Source: Parapusillimonas granuli
Lineage (GTDB): Bacteria > Pseudomonadota > Gammaproteobacteria > Burkholderiales > Burkholderiaceae_B
Length of the DNA stretch: 64,000 nucleotides
Direction: 5' to 3'
NCBI RefSeq assembly: GCF_013416525.1
Contig: NZ_JACCEM010000014.1
Location: 1-64,000, forward strand
Under the pieces are notes generated by a model, which worked only from the letters and a program-made list of their open reading frames with translations, made no database searches and was not told the DNA's origin. Positions 28,838 through 37,767 of this stretch are shown piece after piece. The first letter of the stretch is position 1. Each line of letters begins with the position of its first letter. The position numbers and the translations under genes were made by a program.

Positions 28838-29004
28838 TTAAACGAAACCTCTGTAACGCCGCCTGGCGAACGCGGCGTAAATTACGGTCAACAAATCATT
28901 ATGCTGCACCCGAGCACCGATTAACCCTATAACCATAATGGGATTAGGGCTGAATGAGACTGGACGCGGGAAGGCATCGGCCCTGGTCATTTATACACCC
29001 ATAT

Positions 29005-30879
29005 TCAGGAGCCTGCCCGCTCATTATTGAACATTTCGGCAAAATGCGCGCGAATGGACGCCTGCATGCCTTCGGCATCCAGGCCTAGCCCGGCCAGGAT
29101 GGCCGCCTGCTCGCCGTGATCGATGAAGCGGTCGGGCAGGCCCAGCTGCAGCACGGGGCGGTCGATGCGCTCGCGGCTGAAGAATTCCAGCACGGCGCTG
29201 CCCGCGCCCCCCATGACGGCGCCTTCTTCGACGGTGACGAAAGCCTGATGCGATTGCGAGAGTTCCCGGAGCAGGGCTTCGTCCAGCGGCTTCACGAAGC
29301 GCATGTCGACCAGGGTGGCATCGAGCGCGTCGGCGGCCTTGCCGGCGGCGACGGCCAGCGTGCCGAACGCCAGTATGGCGATGCGCCCGCCCTGGCGCCG
29401 AACCACGGCCTTGCCCAGCGGCACGGTGTCCAGGCCTTCGGAAACGGTCGCCCCCGAACCGCTGCCGCGGGGATAGCGGACCGAAGCCGGCCCCGGATGC
29501 TGGTAACAGGTGCTGAGCAGCAGCCTGGCCTCGTTTTCGTCGGAAGGCGTGGCCACCACCATGTTCGGGATGCAGCGCAAATACGCGATGTCGTAATTGC
29601 CCGCGTGCGTGGCGCCGTCCGCGCCCACGATGCCGGCGCGGTCGAGCGCGAACGTGACGTCCAGGTCCTGCAGGGCCACGTCGTGGATGAGCTGGTCGTA
29701 GGCGCGCTGCAGGAAGGTGGAATAGATGGCCACGACCGGCTTCTGGCCTTCGCAGGCCAGGCCGGCGGCGAACGTCACCGCATGCTGCTCGGCGATGCCG
29801 ACGTCGAAGTAGCGGGCGGGAAAGCGCTGCTCGAATTCGACCATGCCGCTGCCCTCGCGCATGGCCGGGGTGATGCCGACGAGGCGCGCGTCGGACTGCG
29901 CCATGTCGCACAGCCAGCGCCCGAAGACCTGGGTGAAGGTCTGTTTGGTGGGCGCCTTGGGCTTTTGTATGCCCACGCTCGGGTCGAACTTGCCCGGACC
30001 GTGATAGAGCACCGGGTCGGCTTCCGCCAGCTTGTAGCCCTGGCCCTTGCGCGTCACCACGTGCAGGAACTGGGCCCCGCCCAGCGCCTTCAGGTTTTCC
30101 AGCGTGGGGATCAGGGCGTCCAGGTCGTGGCCGTCGATGGGGCCGACATAATTGAAGCCCAGCTCCTCGAACAGCGTGGCCGGCGACATCAGGCCTTTTG
30201 CGTGGCCCTCGACGCGCCGCGCGAACTCGAGCATGGGCGGCACGTGCTGCAGGACCGCCCGGCCGACGTTCTTGGCGGCGGCGTAGAACCCGCCCGACAT
30301 CAGGCGCGCCAGATAGCGGTTCAGCGCCCCCACCGGCGGCGAGATCGACATGTCGTTGTCGTTCAGGATCACCAGCATATTGACGCCCGGCGTGACGCCG
30401 GCATTGTTCAGCGCCTCGAAGGCCATGCCGGCCGTCATGGCACCGTCGCCGATCACGGCGATGTGCTGGCGGTCGCGCTTGGCGTTGCGCGACGCGACCG
30501 CCATGCCGAGCACGGCGGAGATGGACGTGGACGAATGCGCCGTCCCGAATGCGTCGTATTCGGACTCGCAGCGCCTGGGAAAGCCCGAGATGCCGCCCTG
30601 CTGCCGCAGCGTGGACATCTGTTCGCGCCGGCCCGTCAGGATCTTGTGCGGATAGGACTGGTGCCCGACGTCCCAGACGATGCGGTCGTCGGGGGTGTTG
30701 AATACGTAGTGCAGGGCGATGGTGAGCTCCACCGTGCCCAGATTGGAGGATAAATGGCCACCCGTCCTGGAGACCGATTGCAGGACGAATTCCCGCAATT
30801 GCGTCGCGATGCCATCGAGCTCGGATCGGTCCAGCTTGCGCAAGTCGGCTGGTGTCTTGATGTTTTCTAGGGAAGCCAT
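29005..30879 (-). CDS. dxs: 1-deoxy-D-xylulose-5-phosphate synthase
   Basis: Thiamine-diphosphate transketolase-like enzyme that condenses pyruvate and glyceraldehyde 3-phosphate, the first step of the MEP isoprenoid pathway. 624 residues with [14 protein letters not shown] near 72, [14 protein letters not shown] near 113, the cofactor motif [17 protein letters not shown] near 153-168, and the transketolase pyrimidine domain ([18 protein letters not shown] near 365). It is downstream of ispA by 73 bp on the same strand, so xseB-ispA-dxs form the familiar isoprenoid operon. Confidence 0.97.
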   Translation of the reverse strand: MASLENIKTPADLRKLDRSELDGIATQLREFVLQSVSRTGGHLSSNLGTVELTIALHYVFNTPDDRIVWDVGHQSYPHKILTGRREQMSTLRQQGGISGFPRRCESEYDAFGTAHSSTSISAVLGMAVASRNAKRDRQHIAVIGDGAMTAGMAFEALNNAGVTPGVNMLVILNDNDMSISPPVGALNRYLARLMSGGFYAAAKNVGRAVLQHVPPMLEFARRVEGHAKGLMSPATLFEELGFNYVGPIDGHDLDALIPTLENLKALGGAQFLHVVTRKGQGYKLAEADPVLYHGPGKFDPSVGIQKPKAPTKQTFTQVFGRWLCDMAQSDARLVGITPAMREGSGMVEFEQRFPARYFDVGIAEQHAVTFAAGLACEGQKPVVAIYSTFLQRAYDQLIHDVALQDLDVTFALDRAGIVGADGATHAGNYDIAYLRCIPNMVVATPSDENEARLLLSTCYQHPGPASVRYPRGSGSGATVSEGLDTVPLGKAVVRRQGGRIAILAFGTLAVAAGKAADALDATLVDMRFVKPLDEALLRELSQSHQAFVTVEEGAVMGGAGSAVLEFFSRERIDRPVLQLGLPDRFIDHGEQAAILAGLGLDAEGMQASIRAHFAEMFNNERAGS

Positions 30880-30952
30880 ACGAATCAGTCTGTTCAGTCA
30901 ACCGGCATTTTAAGCCGCGTGCCGGCGGCCGGGATGGTACGGGTATGCCGCA

Positions 30953-31867
30953 TCAGCGGTCGCGCCCCACGATGTAGTCCGCGATGCTTGCCAGGTGCGC
31001 CGCCGACGGCCCCAGGGGCAGTAGGGCGGCATGCGCCTGGGCATGGAGGGACTGCAGCAGGTCGCGCGACCCGTCCATGCCCATGATGGAAACATAAGTG
31101 GGCTTGTTCTCGGCGGCGTCCTTGCCCGCGGTTTTCCCCAGCGTGGCGGTATCGGCCGTGACGTCCAGTATATCGTCTACCACCTGGAAAGCCAGGCCGA
31201 TGGCGGCCGCATAGGCCTCCAGGCCTTGCCGCACGGCGGAGCCGGCGCCCGCCACGATGCCGCCCAGCAGCACGCTGGCCTCCAGCATGGCGCCGGTCTT
31301 CATGCTGTGCATCAGCTTGAGTTCCTCGCCGCTGAGCGCCAGGCCCACGCTTGCGCAGTCGATGGCCTGGCCCCCGACCATGCCCAGGCTGCCGGCCGAG
31401 CGGGCCAGCAACTGGGTGGCCTGGACGATGAGCGCCGGCGCGATCGGCATCAGCCCGAGGAGCTCGAAGGCCAGCGGCTGCAGCGCGTCGCCCGCCAGCA
31501 TGGCGTTGGCCACGCCGAACTTCACGTGCGCCGTGGGGCGGCCGCGCCGCAGCTCGTCGTCGTCCATGCAGGGCAGGTCGTCGTGCACGAGCGAATAGGC
31601 GTGGATGAGCTCGACCGCCGCGGCGGCGTGATCGAGCGCGATTTCCTGGGCGGACGCGGCTGTGCCCGACTGCAGCGAGGCTTCGCCCGCGGCGTAGACC
31701 AGCGCCGCCCTGATCCGCTTGCCGCCGCCCAGAACCGCGTAGCGCATGGCTTCATGCAGCGTGGGCGGAACCGCCGTGACGGGCGGCAGGAACTGGTCGA
31801 GCACGGTTTCGATGTGCTGCACGCGGTCGTCGAGCCAGGCCGGGAAATCGATGGTGTGGCGCCCCAT
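30953..31867 (-). CDS. ispA: Farnesyl diphosphate synthase (geranyltranstransferase)
   Basis: 304-residue short-chain trans-prenyltransferase that joins IPP with DMAPP and then GPP to give FPP, the precursor of quinones, undecaprenyl carriers and, here, squalene through HpnCDE. The first aspartate-rich motif is DDLPCMDDD (near 96), the second VVDDILD (near 230), with GGGKRIRA at the start of the substrate pocket. The ATG lies 2 bp after the xseB stop with AGGAG inside xseB, indicating coupled translation. Confidence 0.95.
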   Translation of the reverse strand: MGRHTIDFPAWLDDRVQHIETVLDQFLPPVTAVPPTLHEAMRYAVLGGGKRIRAALVYAAGEASLQSGTAASAQEIALDHAAAAVELIHAYSLVHDDLPCMDDDELRRGRPTAHVKFGVANAMLAGDALQPLAFELLGLMPIAPALIVQATQLLARSAGSLGMVGGQAIDCASVGLALSGEELKLMHSMKTGAMLEASVLLGGIVAGAGSAVRQGLEAYAAAIGLAFQVVDDILDVTADTATLGKTAGKDAAENKPTYVSIMGMDGSRDLLQSLHAQAHAALLPLGPSAAHLASIADYIVGRDR

Positions 31868-31869
31868 GG

Positions 31870-32154
31870 CTACTCCTGGTCGCCGGAGAGGTCGTCCAGC
31901 GGCTTGAGAAGATTGTCTTGCAACACCTTGACCTGCTGTTCCGCGTGATCGAGCCGGCGCTGGCAGATCTTCACCAGTTCCACGCCGCGCTCGTACGCGG
32001 CCAGGGATTGATCCAGCGCGAGCGTGCCGTTTTCCATCTGGGCAACCAATGCTTCGAGCTGGGCCAGCGCGGTCTCGAAATCCTGGGGCAGCTCGCCCGC
32101 CTTGCTTTGCGCCATGCCGGTGTCCGAAGGTGTAGCCATGTCAGTGTGGTCCAT
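31870..32154 (-). CDS. xseB: Exodeoxyribonuclease VII small subunit
   Basis: 94-residue partner of XseA in the single-strand-specific exonuclease VII. The core ETALAQLEALVAQMENGTLALDQSLAAYERGVELVKICQRRLDHAEQQV (roughly 22-70) is the standard two-helix XseB hairpin with the conserved MExGxLxLDxSLxxYExG pattern. The reading frame opens with TTG at 32166; the ATG at 32154 has GGAAA upstream and is chosen, though ATG 32139 would also give a family-like start. First gene of the xseB-ispA-dxs unit. Confidence 0.92.
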   Translation of the reverse strand: MDHTDMATPSDTGMAQSKAGELPQDFETALAQLEALVAQMENGTLALDQSLAAYERGVELVKICQRRLDHAEQQVKVLQDNLLKPLDDLSGDQE

Positions 32155-32285
32155 GAACGTTTCCAATAAGCTTGCGCGCCCGCGGCGCTCCGCCCCTATT
32201 CGGCGGCACTGGCCAAATTGTACGGGAAGCCGGGCCCCGGCGCCCGAACCCGAGCGCCCGGGCTAACCAAACAACACACTAAGTC

Positions 32286-32316
32286 TTGTTTTATAAGAAG
32301 AAATCTAGGGTACAAT
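32286..32316 (+). promoter_or_regulatory. Possible promoter of the Rieske oxygenase gene
   Basis: TACAAT at 32311-32316 is a good -10 element; the best upstream match is TTGTTT at 32286-32291, with a longer than usual 19-bp gap. It lies in an AT-rich patch about 100 bases before the ATG, within the divergent 264-bp gap between xseB and the oxygenase. No other element was recognised in that gap. Confidence 0.35.
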
Positions 32317-32418
32317 CCTACCTCCTTAAAATTTCATCGGCCAGTCCGTTTTTTTCTTCGCACCGGGAACACGAATCGCATCGGGGGTTCTTCCGGTTTA
32401 ATCATCGCGGGGGGAACC

Positions 32419-33570
32419 ATGACCGACATCGGTCGGGAAGCGCATTTTGCGCCGGCACAAACGCAGCTCAGCGTCAGCAGCTATTTTGACGAAGCCATTT
32501 TTGCTCGAGAGCAAGAATTCATTTTCAAGCAATCCGCCCTCTATGTGGGACACGAAAAATTCGTTCCCGAGGTCGGCGACTGGCACACCCTGCTCCAGGA
32601 GCGCGCCGGGCGCGCGCTCGTGCGCAATGCGGGCGGGGTTGAACTCATTTCCAATGTCTGCCGCCACCGGCAGGCCATCATGCTGGGCGGTGAGGCGGGG
32701 GACGTCTGCAGCACCCGGCTGGCCAGCGGCAACCTGCGCGACACCGGCGGCAACATCGTCTGCCCCGTGCATCGCTGGACCTACAACGACCAGGGCAGGC
32801 TGATCGGGGCGCCGCAGTTTCCCACGACGCCCTGCATGGACTTGCAGCGTTTCACGCTCAGGAACTGCCACGGGCTGCTGTTCGAGGGCCCGCGCGACCC
32901 CGCCAAAGACATGGCGGCGCTGTTCGAGCGCCCGGAATTCGACTTTTCCGAATACGTGCTCGACCACATCGAGGTCCACGAGTGCAACTACAACTGGAAG
33001 ACCTTCATCGAGGTCTATCTGGAAGACTACCACGTCGCGCCTTTCCATCCCGGCCTGGGCCATTTCGTGACTTGCGACGACCTGACGTGGGAATTTTCGG
33101 GCTGGTACAGTTCGCAGCGGGTCGGCGTGAACAAGGCGCTGGCGCAGCCGGGCAGCGACGTCTACCGCAAGTGGCACGACAGGCTGCTGGAGTACCGCAG
33201 CGGCGACGCGCCGGACTTCGGCGCGGTCTGGGTCACGTATTTCCCGACGCACATGATCGAGCTCTATCCGCACGTGGTGGTGCTGTCGACGCTGCATCCG
33301 GTCTCGCCGCAAAAGACGGTGAACATCGTGGAGTTCTATTATCCGGAGGACATCGTGGCCTTCGAGCGGGAATTCGTCGAGGCGCAGCGCGCGGCCTACA
33401 TGGAAACGGCGATCGAGGACGACGAGATCGCCGAACGCATGGATGCGGGCCGGAAGGCGCTGATGCTGCGCGGCACCAGCGAGGCGGGGCCGTACCAGTC
33501 GCCCATGGAGGACGGCATGCGGCATTTCCATGAGTGGTACCGGAAGATGATGGGGCCGGTCGGGATTTGA
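32419..33570 (+). CDS. Rieske [2Fe-2S] ring-hydroxylating oxygenase, alpha subunit type
   Basis: 383-residue non-heme iron oxygenase. The Rieske cluster ligands are C81-x-H83 (NVCRHRQ) and C115-x2-H118 (CPVHRWTY). The catalytic-domain iron ligands are H205 and H210 (LEDYHVAPFH), with the D/E-rich EVYLEDYH context typical of the family. The spacer between the two cluster motifs is 31 residues, about 14-16 longer than usual, and contains an extra cysteine (C97). No reductase or ferredoxin gene is adjacent, so electron transfer must come from elsewhere. Substrate is unknown; a choline- or carnitine-monooxygenase-like or aromatic role is possible. Confidence 0.87.
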   Translation: MTDIGREAHFAPAQTQLSVSSYFDEAIFAREQEFIFKQSALYVGHEKFVPEVGDWHTLLQERAGRALVRNAGGVELISNVCRHRQAIMLGGEAGDVCSTRLASGNLRDTGGNIVCPVHRWTYNDQGRLIGAPQFPTTPCMDLQRFTLRNCHGLLFEGPRDPAKDMAALFERPEFDFSEYVLDHIEVHECNYNWKTFIEVYLEDYHVAPFHPGLGHFVTCDDLTWEFSGWYSSQRVGVNKALAQPGSDVYRKWHDRLLEYRSGDAPDFGAVWVTYFPTHMIELYPHVVVLSTLHPVSPQKTVNIVEFYYPEDIVAFEREFVEAQRAAYMETAIEDDEIAERMDAGRKALMLRGTSEAGPYQSPMEDGMRHFHEWYRKMMGPVGI

Positions 33571-33612
33571 TCGCCGGGGGCCGCGCCCCCGCCCCCGCCC
33601 CGGCCGATGCCG

Positions 33613-34485
33613 TCAGCCCTCTTGCCCGCGCGCCATCGGCCGCGAAGGGTCGCTGATCCATTCGCTCCAGGATCCATGATACAGAGCCGAGCCGCCCAGC
33701 CCCGCGAGTTCCATCGCGAACAGATTGTGGCAGGCCGTGATGCCCGACCCGCACTGATGGACCACCTGTTCGGGCTTGCGGCCGCCCAGCAACGCCAGGT
33801 ATTCCTGCCGCAGCCGCTCCGCCGGCTTGAACCGGCAGTCCTCCTGGAGGTTCTCGGTGCTGGGCCGATTCAGGGCGCCCGGGATATGGCCCGCCACGGG
33901 GTCGATGGGTTCGTTCTCGCCGCGGTAGCGCTCGGCCGTGCGGGCGTCCAGCAGCGTGAACGACGGCTGGCTGATGTTGGCCAGCACCGCCTGCGCGTCG
34001 ACCGTGGGCATCGCCGGCTGGGGCGGCAGGCCCAGGCTTTGCAGCGCCTGCGCTTCCGTGACCGAAGGCGCGCGTTCGCCGGTTTCGACCTCGCCGCCCG
34101 CCTTCAGCCAGGCGTTCCAGCCGCCGTCCAGCACCCGCACGTGCTCGTGGCCCAGCCAGCGCAGCAGCCACCACAGATGCGCGGCGAACATGCCGTTGCC
34201 GGCGTCATAGACCACCACCTGCGATTGGCGTGTCAAGCCTTGCGACCGCATCAAGGCGGCGAAATCCCGGCGTTCGGGCAAGGGGTGGCGGCCGTTGGAG
34301 CCCGTCTTGGGCGCCGACAATTCCGTTTCGTGGTCGAGATACAGCGCGCCGGGTATGTGGCCCTGCTGGTACGCCCGGCGCCCCGCTGAATGGTCGGAAA
34401 GATCGTGCCTGACGTCGAAAATCAGCCATCCCCGCGAGGAGAGGTTGTTGCGCAGGTCTTCTGCAGAGATCAATAAGTTAGACAC
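33613..34485 (-). CDS. Sulfurtransferase, 3-mercaptopyruvate/thiosulfate type (tandem rhodanese)
   Basis: 290 residues with two rhodanese domains. The inactive N-terminal domain contains WLIFDVRHDL and HIPGALYLDHE; the active C-terminal domain carries the loop CGSGITA with nucleophile near C245. CGSGxTA is typical of mercaptopyruvate sulfurtransferases (thiosulfate enzymes usually have CRKGVT), so 3-mercaptopyruvate is the likelier donor. The GTG start at 34485 has AGGAGA 7 bases upstream and overlaps the stop of the EamA transporter by 8 bp. The frame is open to 34515, but that would lengthen the overlap without a better start. Confidence 0.88.
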   Translation of the reverse strand: MSNLLISAEDLRNNLSSRGWLIFDVRHDLSDHSAGRRAYQQGHIPGALYLDHETELSAPKTGSNGRHPLPERRDFAALMRSQGLTRQSQVVVYDAGNGMFAAHLWWLLRWLGHEHVRVLDGGWNAWLKAGGEVETGERAPSVTEAQALQSLGLPPQPAMPTVDAQAVLANISQPSFTLLDARTAERYRGENEPIDPVAGHIPGALNRPSTENLQEDCRFKPAERLRQEYLALLGGRKPEQVVHQCGSGITACHNLFAMELAGLGGSALYHGSWSEWISDPSRPMARGQEG

Positions 34486-35401
34486 GCCTGGTCTCCTGTG
34501 TTGCTGTTTCCGCACCGACCGGCTGCGCCTGCAGCGCGGTCTGCCCCCTCATGATACGGTCTTCGCTGTAGGTGCGCCAGATGGACAGCAGGCCCGAGGC
34601 GATGATCAGCGCCATGCCCGCCCAGGCGATGATGTCGGGCAGGTCGTCCCAGAATGCGATGCCCAGCAGCGCGGCGAAAATGATGGTCGTGTACTGCAGC
34701 GCGGCGGTCAGCAAGGCGGAGCCCAGGCCGAAGGCGCGGGTCATGGCCAGCTGCCCGACCAGGCCCTGCAGGCCCACGCCGATCAGCGCCAGCAGGGCGA
34801 GGCCGTCGATTTCGCGCGGCCCGTCGGCCGCGAAGCCGGCGAAGCCGGTAAAACAGACGAAACAGGAGAAAATGAACACGGTGCGCCACTCGGGTTCGCC
34901 CACCCTGCCCAGTTCGCGCACCTGCATCATGGCGACCGCCGACAAGGCTCCCGCGGCAAGACCCACGGCCGCGGGCAGCAGCTGGTCCTGCCCGATGCTG
35001 GGCCTGAGCACCGCGACCACGCCCAGGAAGCCCAGGACGACGGCCGCGATCCGGACGGGGTCGCGCTGCGTGCCGCCCCAGGCCAGCATCCAGCCGGCGA
35101 TGAACAGCGGCGCGGTGTAGTTCAGGCTGACGGCCGTGGACAGCGGAAGATGGGAAATGGCGTAGAAACCCAGCCACATCGAGGTGACGCCCGATATGTT
35201 GCGCCAGAAGTGCAGCTTCCAGCTTTTGGGCCGCAGGCTGCGTTTAGTGAACAGGGTCCAAAAAAAAAGCAGGAGGACGGACGGGATGCCACGAAAGATG
35301 ACGACGTAGGAAAGCGATGCCCCAAGCTCGTAGGCGACTTTTATGCAAGCCCCCATGCCAGCAAACATGACACTCGCCAGTAACATCCACAGAGACTGCA
35401 T
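34478..35401 (-). CDS. EamA-family (DMT superfamily) transporter
   Basis: 307 residues with about ten membrane segments in two five-helix EamA repeats (first near 1-135, second near 145-285; conserved FRGIPSVLLLF and YTTIIFAALLGIAFWDDLP). Members export or import small metabolites such as amino acids and thiol compounds. The substrate cannot be read from sequence. The overlap with the sulfurtransferase gene downstream hints at a sulfur-containing substrate such as cysteine or mercaptopyruvate. It is divergent from htpX, with 161 bp between them. Confidence 0.87.
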   Translation of the reverse strand: MQSLWMLLASVMFAGMGACIKVAYELGASLSYVVIFRGIPSVLLLFFWTLFTKRSLRPKSWKLHFWRNISGVTSMWLGFYAISHLPLSTAVSLNYTAPLFIAGWMLAWGGTQRDPVRIAAVVLGFLGVVAVLRPSIGQDQLLPAAVGLAAGALSAVAMMQVRELGRVGEPEWRTVFIFSCFVCFTGFAGFAADGPREIDGLALLALIGVGLQGLVGQLAMTRAFGLGSALLTAALQYTTIIFAALLGIAFWDDLPDIIAWAGMALIIASGLLSIWRTYSEDRIMRGQTALQAQPVGAETATQETRRV

Positions 35402-35487
35402 TTATATAGACCTGGACCGGTATTCGGATTAGTTTTTCGACCAGCCGATACTATACTCTGATGCCTGGATTTTTTTTGCCGCGCGGG

Positions 35488-35516
35488 CTTTGAAATCCGG
35501 AACCAGACCCTATATA
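35488..35516 (+). promoter_or_regulatory. htpX: Sigma-32 (heat-shock) type promoter of htpX
   Basis: CTTTGAAA (35488-35495) is followed after 12 bp by CCCTATATA (35508-35516), close to the heat-shock consensus CTTGAAA with N11-16 and CCCCATNTA. The predicted start site is about 40 bases before the htpX ATG. htpX is a heat-shock gene in E. coli, which supports the reading. Confidence 0.6.
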
Positions 35517-35562
35517 AATAGTCCAATCTTTGGCTCGCATCGTCTCGGGATACACACATAAC

Positions 35563-36444
35563 ATGAAACGCATATTCCTTTTCCTGCTCACCAACATCGC
35601 GGTCATGGTCGTGCTCAGCGCTTCCATGAACATACTGGGTGTCGGCCGCTACCTGACGGCCCAGGGGCTGGACATGACGCAGCTCCTGGTCTTCTCGGCC
35701 ATCATCGGCTTCACGGGCTCGATCATTTCGCTGCTCATGAGCAAATGGATGGCAAAGCAATCGACCGGCGCGCGGGTGATCGATCCGCAAGCGCCCGCCA
35801 ACGCCCGGGAGGCCTGGCTGCTGGACACCGTCTACCAGCTGGCCGACCGCGCGGGCATCGGCCGTCCCGAAGTGGCCATCTATGAGGGCGCGCCCAATGC
35901 CTTCGCCACCGGGGCCTTCAAGAACGAGGCGCTGGTCGCGGTGTCGACCGGGCTGCTGGAAAGCATGACGGAAGAAGAAGTGGCCGCGGTCCTGGGCCAC
36001 GAAGTCGCGCACGTCGCCAACGGCGACATGGTGACGCTCACTTTGATACAGGGCGTGGTCAACACCTTCGTCATCTTCTTTGCGCGCATCGTGGGGTATT
36101 TCGTGGACCGGGTGGTCTTCAAGAACGAGCGCGACGTCGGCGCGGGCTATTACATTACGGTGATCGTCTGTGAAATCGTCTTCGGTGTGCTGGCGTCCAT
36201 CATCGTGGCCTGGTTCTCGCGCCAGCGGGAATACCGCGCCGATGCGGGTTCGGCCAGCCTGCTGGGCTCCCGCGAGCCGATGATCCGCGCACTGGCGCGG
36301 CTGGGCGGGGTCGAGGCGGGCGAACTGCCCAAGGCGATGCAGGCCTTCGGCATTTCGGGCGCCCGGTCGATCAGCGCGATGTTCGCTTCGCACCCGCCCA
36401 TCGAGGCGCGCATTCACGCGCTTCAGGCCGCGCAGCGCATCTAG
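35563..36444 (+). CDS. htpX: Membrane zinc metalloprotease HtpX
   Basis: 293-residue inner-membrane protease that cuts misfolded or damaged membrane proteins alongside FtsH. Two N-terminal membrane segments (about 3-24 and 38-58), the zinc site HEVAH at 146-150, two further membrane segments (about 156-180 and 192-215), and the third ligand region [13 protein letters not shown] after them. The start at 35563 ([15 protein letters not shown]) matches E. coli HtpX exactly in layout; a Met at 35530 is upstream of the family start. It is probably driven by the sigma-32-like promoter just upstream. Confidence 0.96.
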   Translation: MKRIFLFLLTNIAVMVVLSASMNILGVGRYLTAQGLDMTQLLVFSAIIGFTGSIISLLMSKWMAKQSTGARVIDPQAPANAREAWLLDTVYQLADRAGIGRPEVAIYEGAPNAFATGAFKNEALVAVSTGLLESMTEEEVAAVLGHEVAHVANGDMVTLTLIQGVVNTFVIFFARIVGYFVDRVVFKNERDVGAGYYITVIVCEIVFGVLASIIVAWFSRQREYRADAGSASLLGSREPMIRALARLGGVEAGELPKAMQAFGISGARSISAMFASHPPIEARIHALQAAQRI

Positions 36445-36471
36445 GAAGCTTGGCGCGGCAGTCCCGCGAAG

Positions 36472-36507
36472 GGGGGGCGGGTGGCGGAACGAACGCTCCC
36501 GCCCCCC
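36472..36507 (+). terminator. Strong GC hairpin after htpX
   Basis: GGGGGGCGGG (36472-36481) pairs with CCCGCCCCCC (36498-36507) around a 16-base loop, 27 bases after the htpX stop. There is no T-run, so it may be a transcript-stabilising or rho-assisted end rather than a classical terminator. Confidence 0.4.
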
Positions 36508-36525
36508 GCCCCCGCCATATGTTCC

Positions 36526-36555
36526 TTGCGCCTACCCCTGTAAAAATGCTACTAT
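36526..36555 (+). promoter_or_regulatory. rpsF: Sigma-70 promoter of the rpsF operon
   Basis: TTGCGC (36526-36531) and TACTAT (36550-36555) are separated by 18 bp, giving a predicted start near 36562 and a leader of about 108 bases before rpsF. The leader holds two copies of TTTGGCAAATG and a small CGGCA/TGCCG stem. Confidence 0.45.
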
Positions 36556-36577
36556 TGCTGGTTTCTTGCTCGACCGG

Positions 36578-36602
36578 TTTGGCAAATGTGTTTTGGCAAA
36601 TG
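36578..36602 (+). repeat. Tandem TTTGGCAAATG repeat in the rpsF leader
   Basis: TTTGGCAAATG occurs at 36578-36588 and 36592-36602, 14 bp apart. Each copy is nearly self-complementary (TTTG/CAAA). It lies between the predicted transcription start and the rpsF ribosome site and is not part of a coding sequence. A DNA operator or an RNA element are both possible. Confidence 0.6.
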
Positions 36603-36669
36603 CGAAGCGCGGCGGGCTGACCCTTTCGGCATTTTCTTTGCCGGAAGCCATCCACAAGGAGTGTAGTTT

Positions 36670-37047
36670 ATGCGTCACTACGAAGTAGTGTTCATCGTGC
36701 ATCCCGATCAAAGCGAGCAGGTGCCCGCCATGATCGAACGCTATCAGTCGGTCGTCACCGGCAATGGCGGCCAGGTTCACCGCCTGGAAGACTGGGGCCG
36801 CCGCCAGCTGGCATACCCCATCCAGAAGCTCGTCAAGGCGCACTACGTGTGCTTCAACATCGAATGCGGCCAGGCCGCCCTCGACGAACTCGAGCATTCT
36901 TTCCGCTACAACGACGCCATTTTGCGCCACCTCGTCATCAAGACCAAGAAAGCCCACACCACGCCTTCGGTCATGATGAAATCGGTCGAGCGCGAAGAGG
37001 CCCGCAAGGCCAGCGCCGAAGCGGCAGCGGCGAACCAGCCGGAATAA
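36670..37047 (+). CDS. rpsF: 30S ribosomal protein S6
   Basis: 125-residue small-subunit protein that pairs with S18 on the 16S rRNA platform. It has the S6 ferredoxin-like fold with [17 protein letters not shown] at the start, [22 protein letters not shown] near 42-63, and an Ala/Glu-rich tail. The ATG has AAGGAG 10 bases upstream. First gene of the rpsF-priB-rpsR-rplI operon. Confidence 0.97.
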   Translation: MRHYEVVFIVHPDQSEQVPAMIERYQSVVTGNGGQVHRLEDWGRRQLAYPIQKLVKAHYVCFNIECGQAALDELEHSFRYNDAILRHLVIKTKKAHTTPSVMMKSVEREEARKASAEAAAANQPE

Positions 37048-37066
37048 TCCGGTTCCCGGAAGCGAT

Positions 37067-37384
37067 GTGAACCAGGTCATCCTGACTGCGAACGCCTTCG
37101 AGGTCCAGCCGCTACGGTATACGCCGGCCGGCTTGCCCGCAGTGGAAATGATCCTGGAACACGCATCGGAAGTCCAGGAGGCCGGCCACGCGCGCCGCGT
37201 CGAAATGGTTCTTTCCGCGATCGCTCTCGGAGACGTCGCTTTGTTGCTGGCCGACACCCCCTTGGGGGCGTCCTTGTCGATACAGGGCTTTCTCGCCCCC
37301 TCGCGCAAGGGCTCCAGCAAGCTGGTGCTGCACATACAACAGGCGAACCGGGTTTTTTCAGGCGGTGCCAGCGCCGTCGTCTAG
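37067..37384 (+). CDS. priB: Primosomal replication protein N
   Basis: 105-residue single OB-fold protein that binds ssDNA and helps PriA restart stalled replication forks. [32 protein letters not shown] and [30 protein letters not shown] match the PriB pattern. It starts with GTG at 37067; the ATG two bases earlier runs straight into a stop. It lies between rpsF and rpsR, its normal place in beta- and gamma-proteobacteria. Confidence 0.93.
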   Translation: MNQVILTANAFEVQPLRYTPAGLPAVEMILEHASEVQEAGHARRVEMVLSAIALGDVALLLADTPLGASLSIQGFLAPSRKGSSKLVLHIQQANRVFSGGASAVV

Positions 37385-37478
37385 CGGAACTCATGGCAAA
37401 TCAGCAGCGCAGGGGCGCATCGCCCCAGGCGCATGGAATATACGGCTCGGCTCGGTCCGGGCATTAAAGAGGCACATC

Positions 37479-37751
37479 ATGGCTTACTTCAAGAAAGGCA
37501 AGGAAAAACGCAAGTTCACCCAACAGAATCCGCTGTTCAAGCGTCGCAAGTTCTGCCGCTTCACCGCGGCCAACGTCGACGAAATCGACTACAAGGATCT
37601 GGACACCCTGCGTGATTTCATCCAGGAAAACGGCAAGATCATCCCTGCGCGTTTGACCGGCACCAAGGCTCACTATCAGCGTCAGCTCGACACCGCCATC
37701 AAGCGCGCGCGCTTCCTGGCCCTGTTGCCCTACACTGACAACCACAACTAA
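37479..37751 (+). CDS. rpsR: 30S ribosomal protein S18
   Basis: 90-residue platform protein that binds next to S6. The basic start [28 protein letters not shown] and the core [49 protein letters not shown] are typical. One cysteine (CRF) remains of the zinc-binding set, as in C-minus S18 forms. AGAGG lies upstream of the ATG. The frame is open further upstream, but the ribosomal protein begins here. Confidence 0.97.
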   Translation: MAYFKKGKEKRKFTQQNPLFKRRKFCRFTAANVDEIDYKDLDTLRDFIQENGKIIPARLTGTKAHYQRQLDTAIKRARFLALLPYTDNHN

Positions 37752-37767
37752 TCCGAGGCCTATCGTC

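Noticed and set aside
35412-35444. TauR-like site upstream of the EamA gene (CTGGACC ... GACCAG)
   Set aside because: The two motifs are inverted, not direct repeats, and do not have the 23-bp period seen at the tau promoters.
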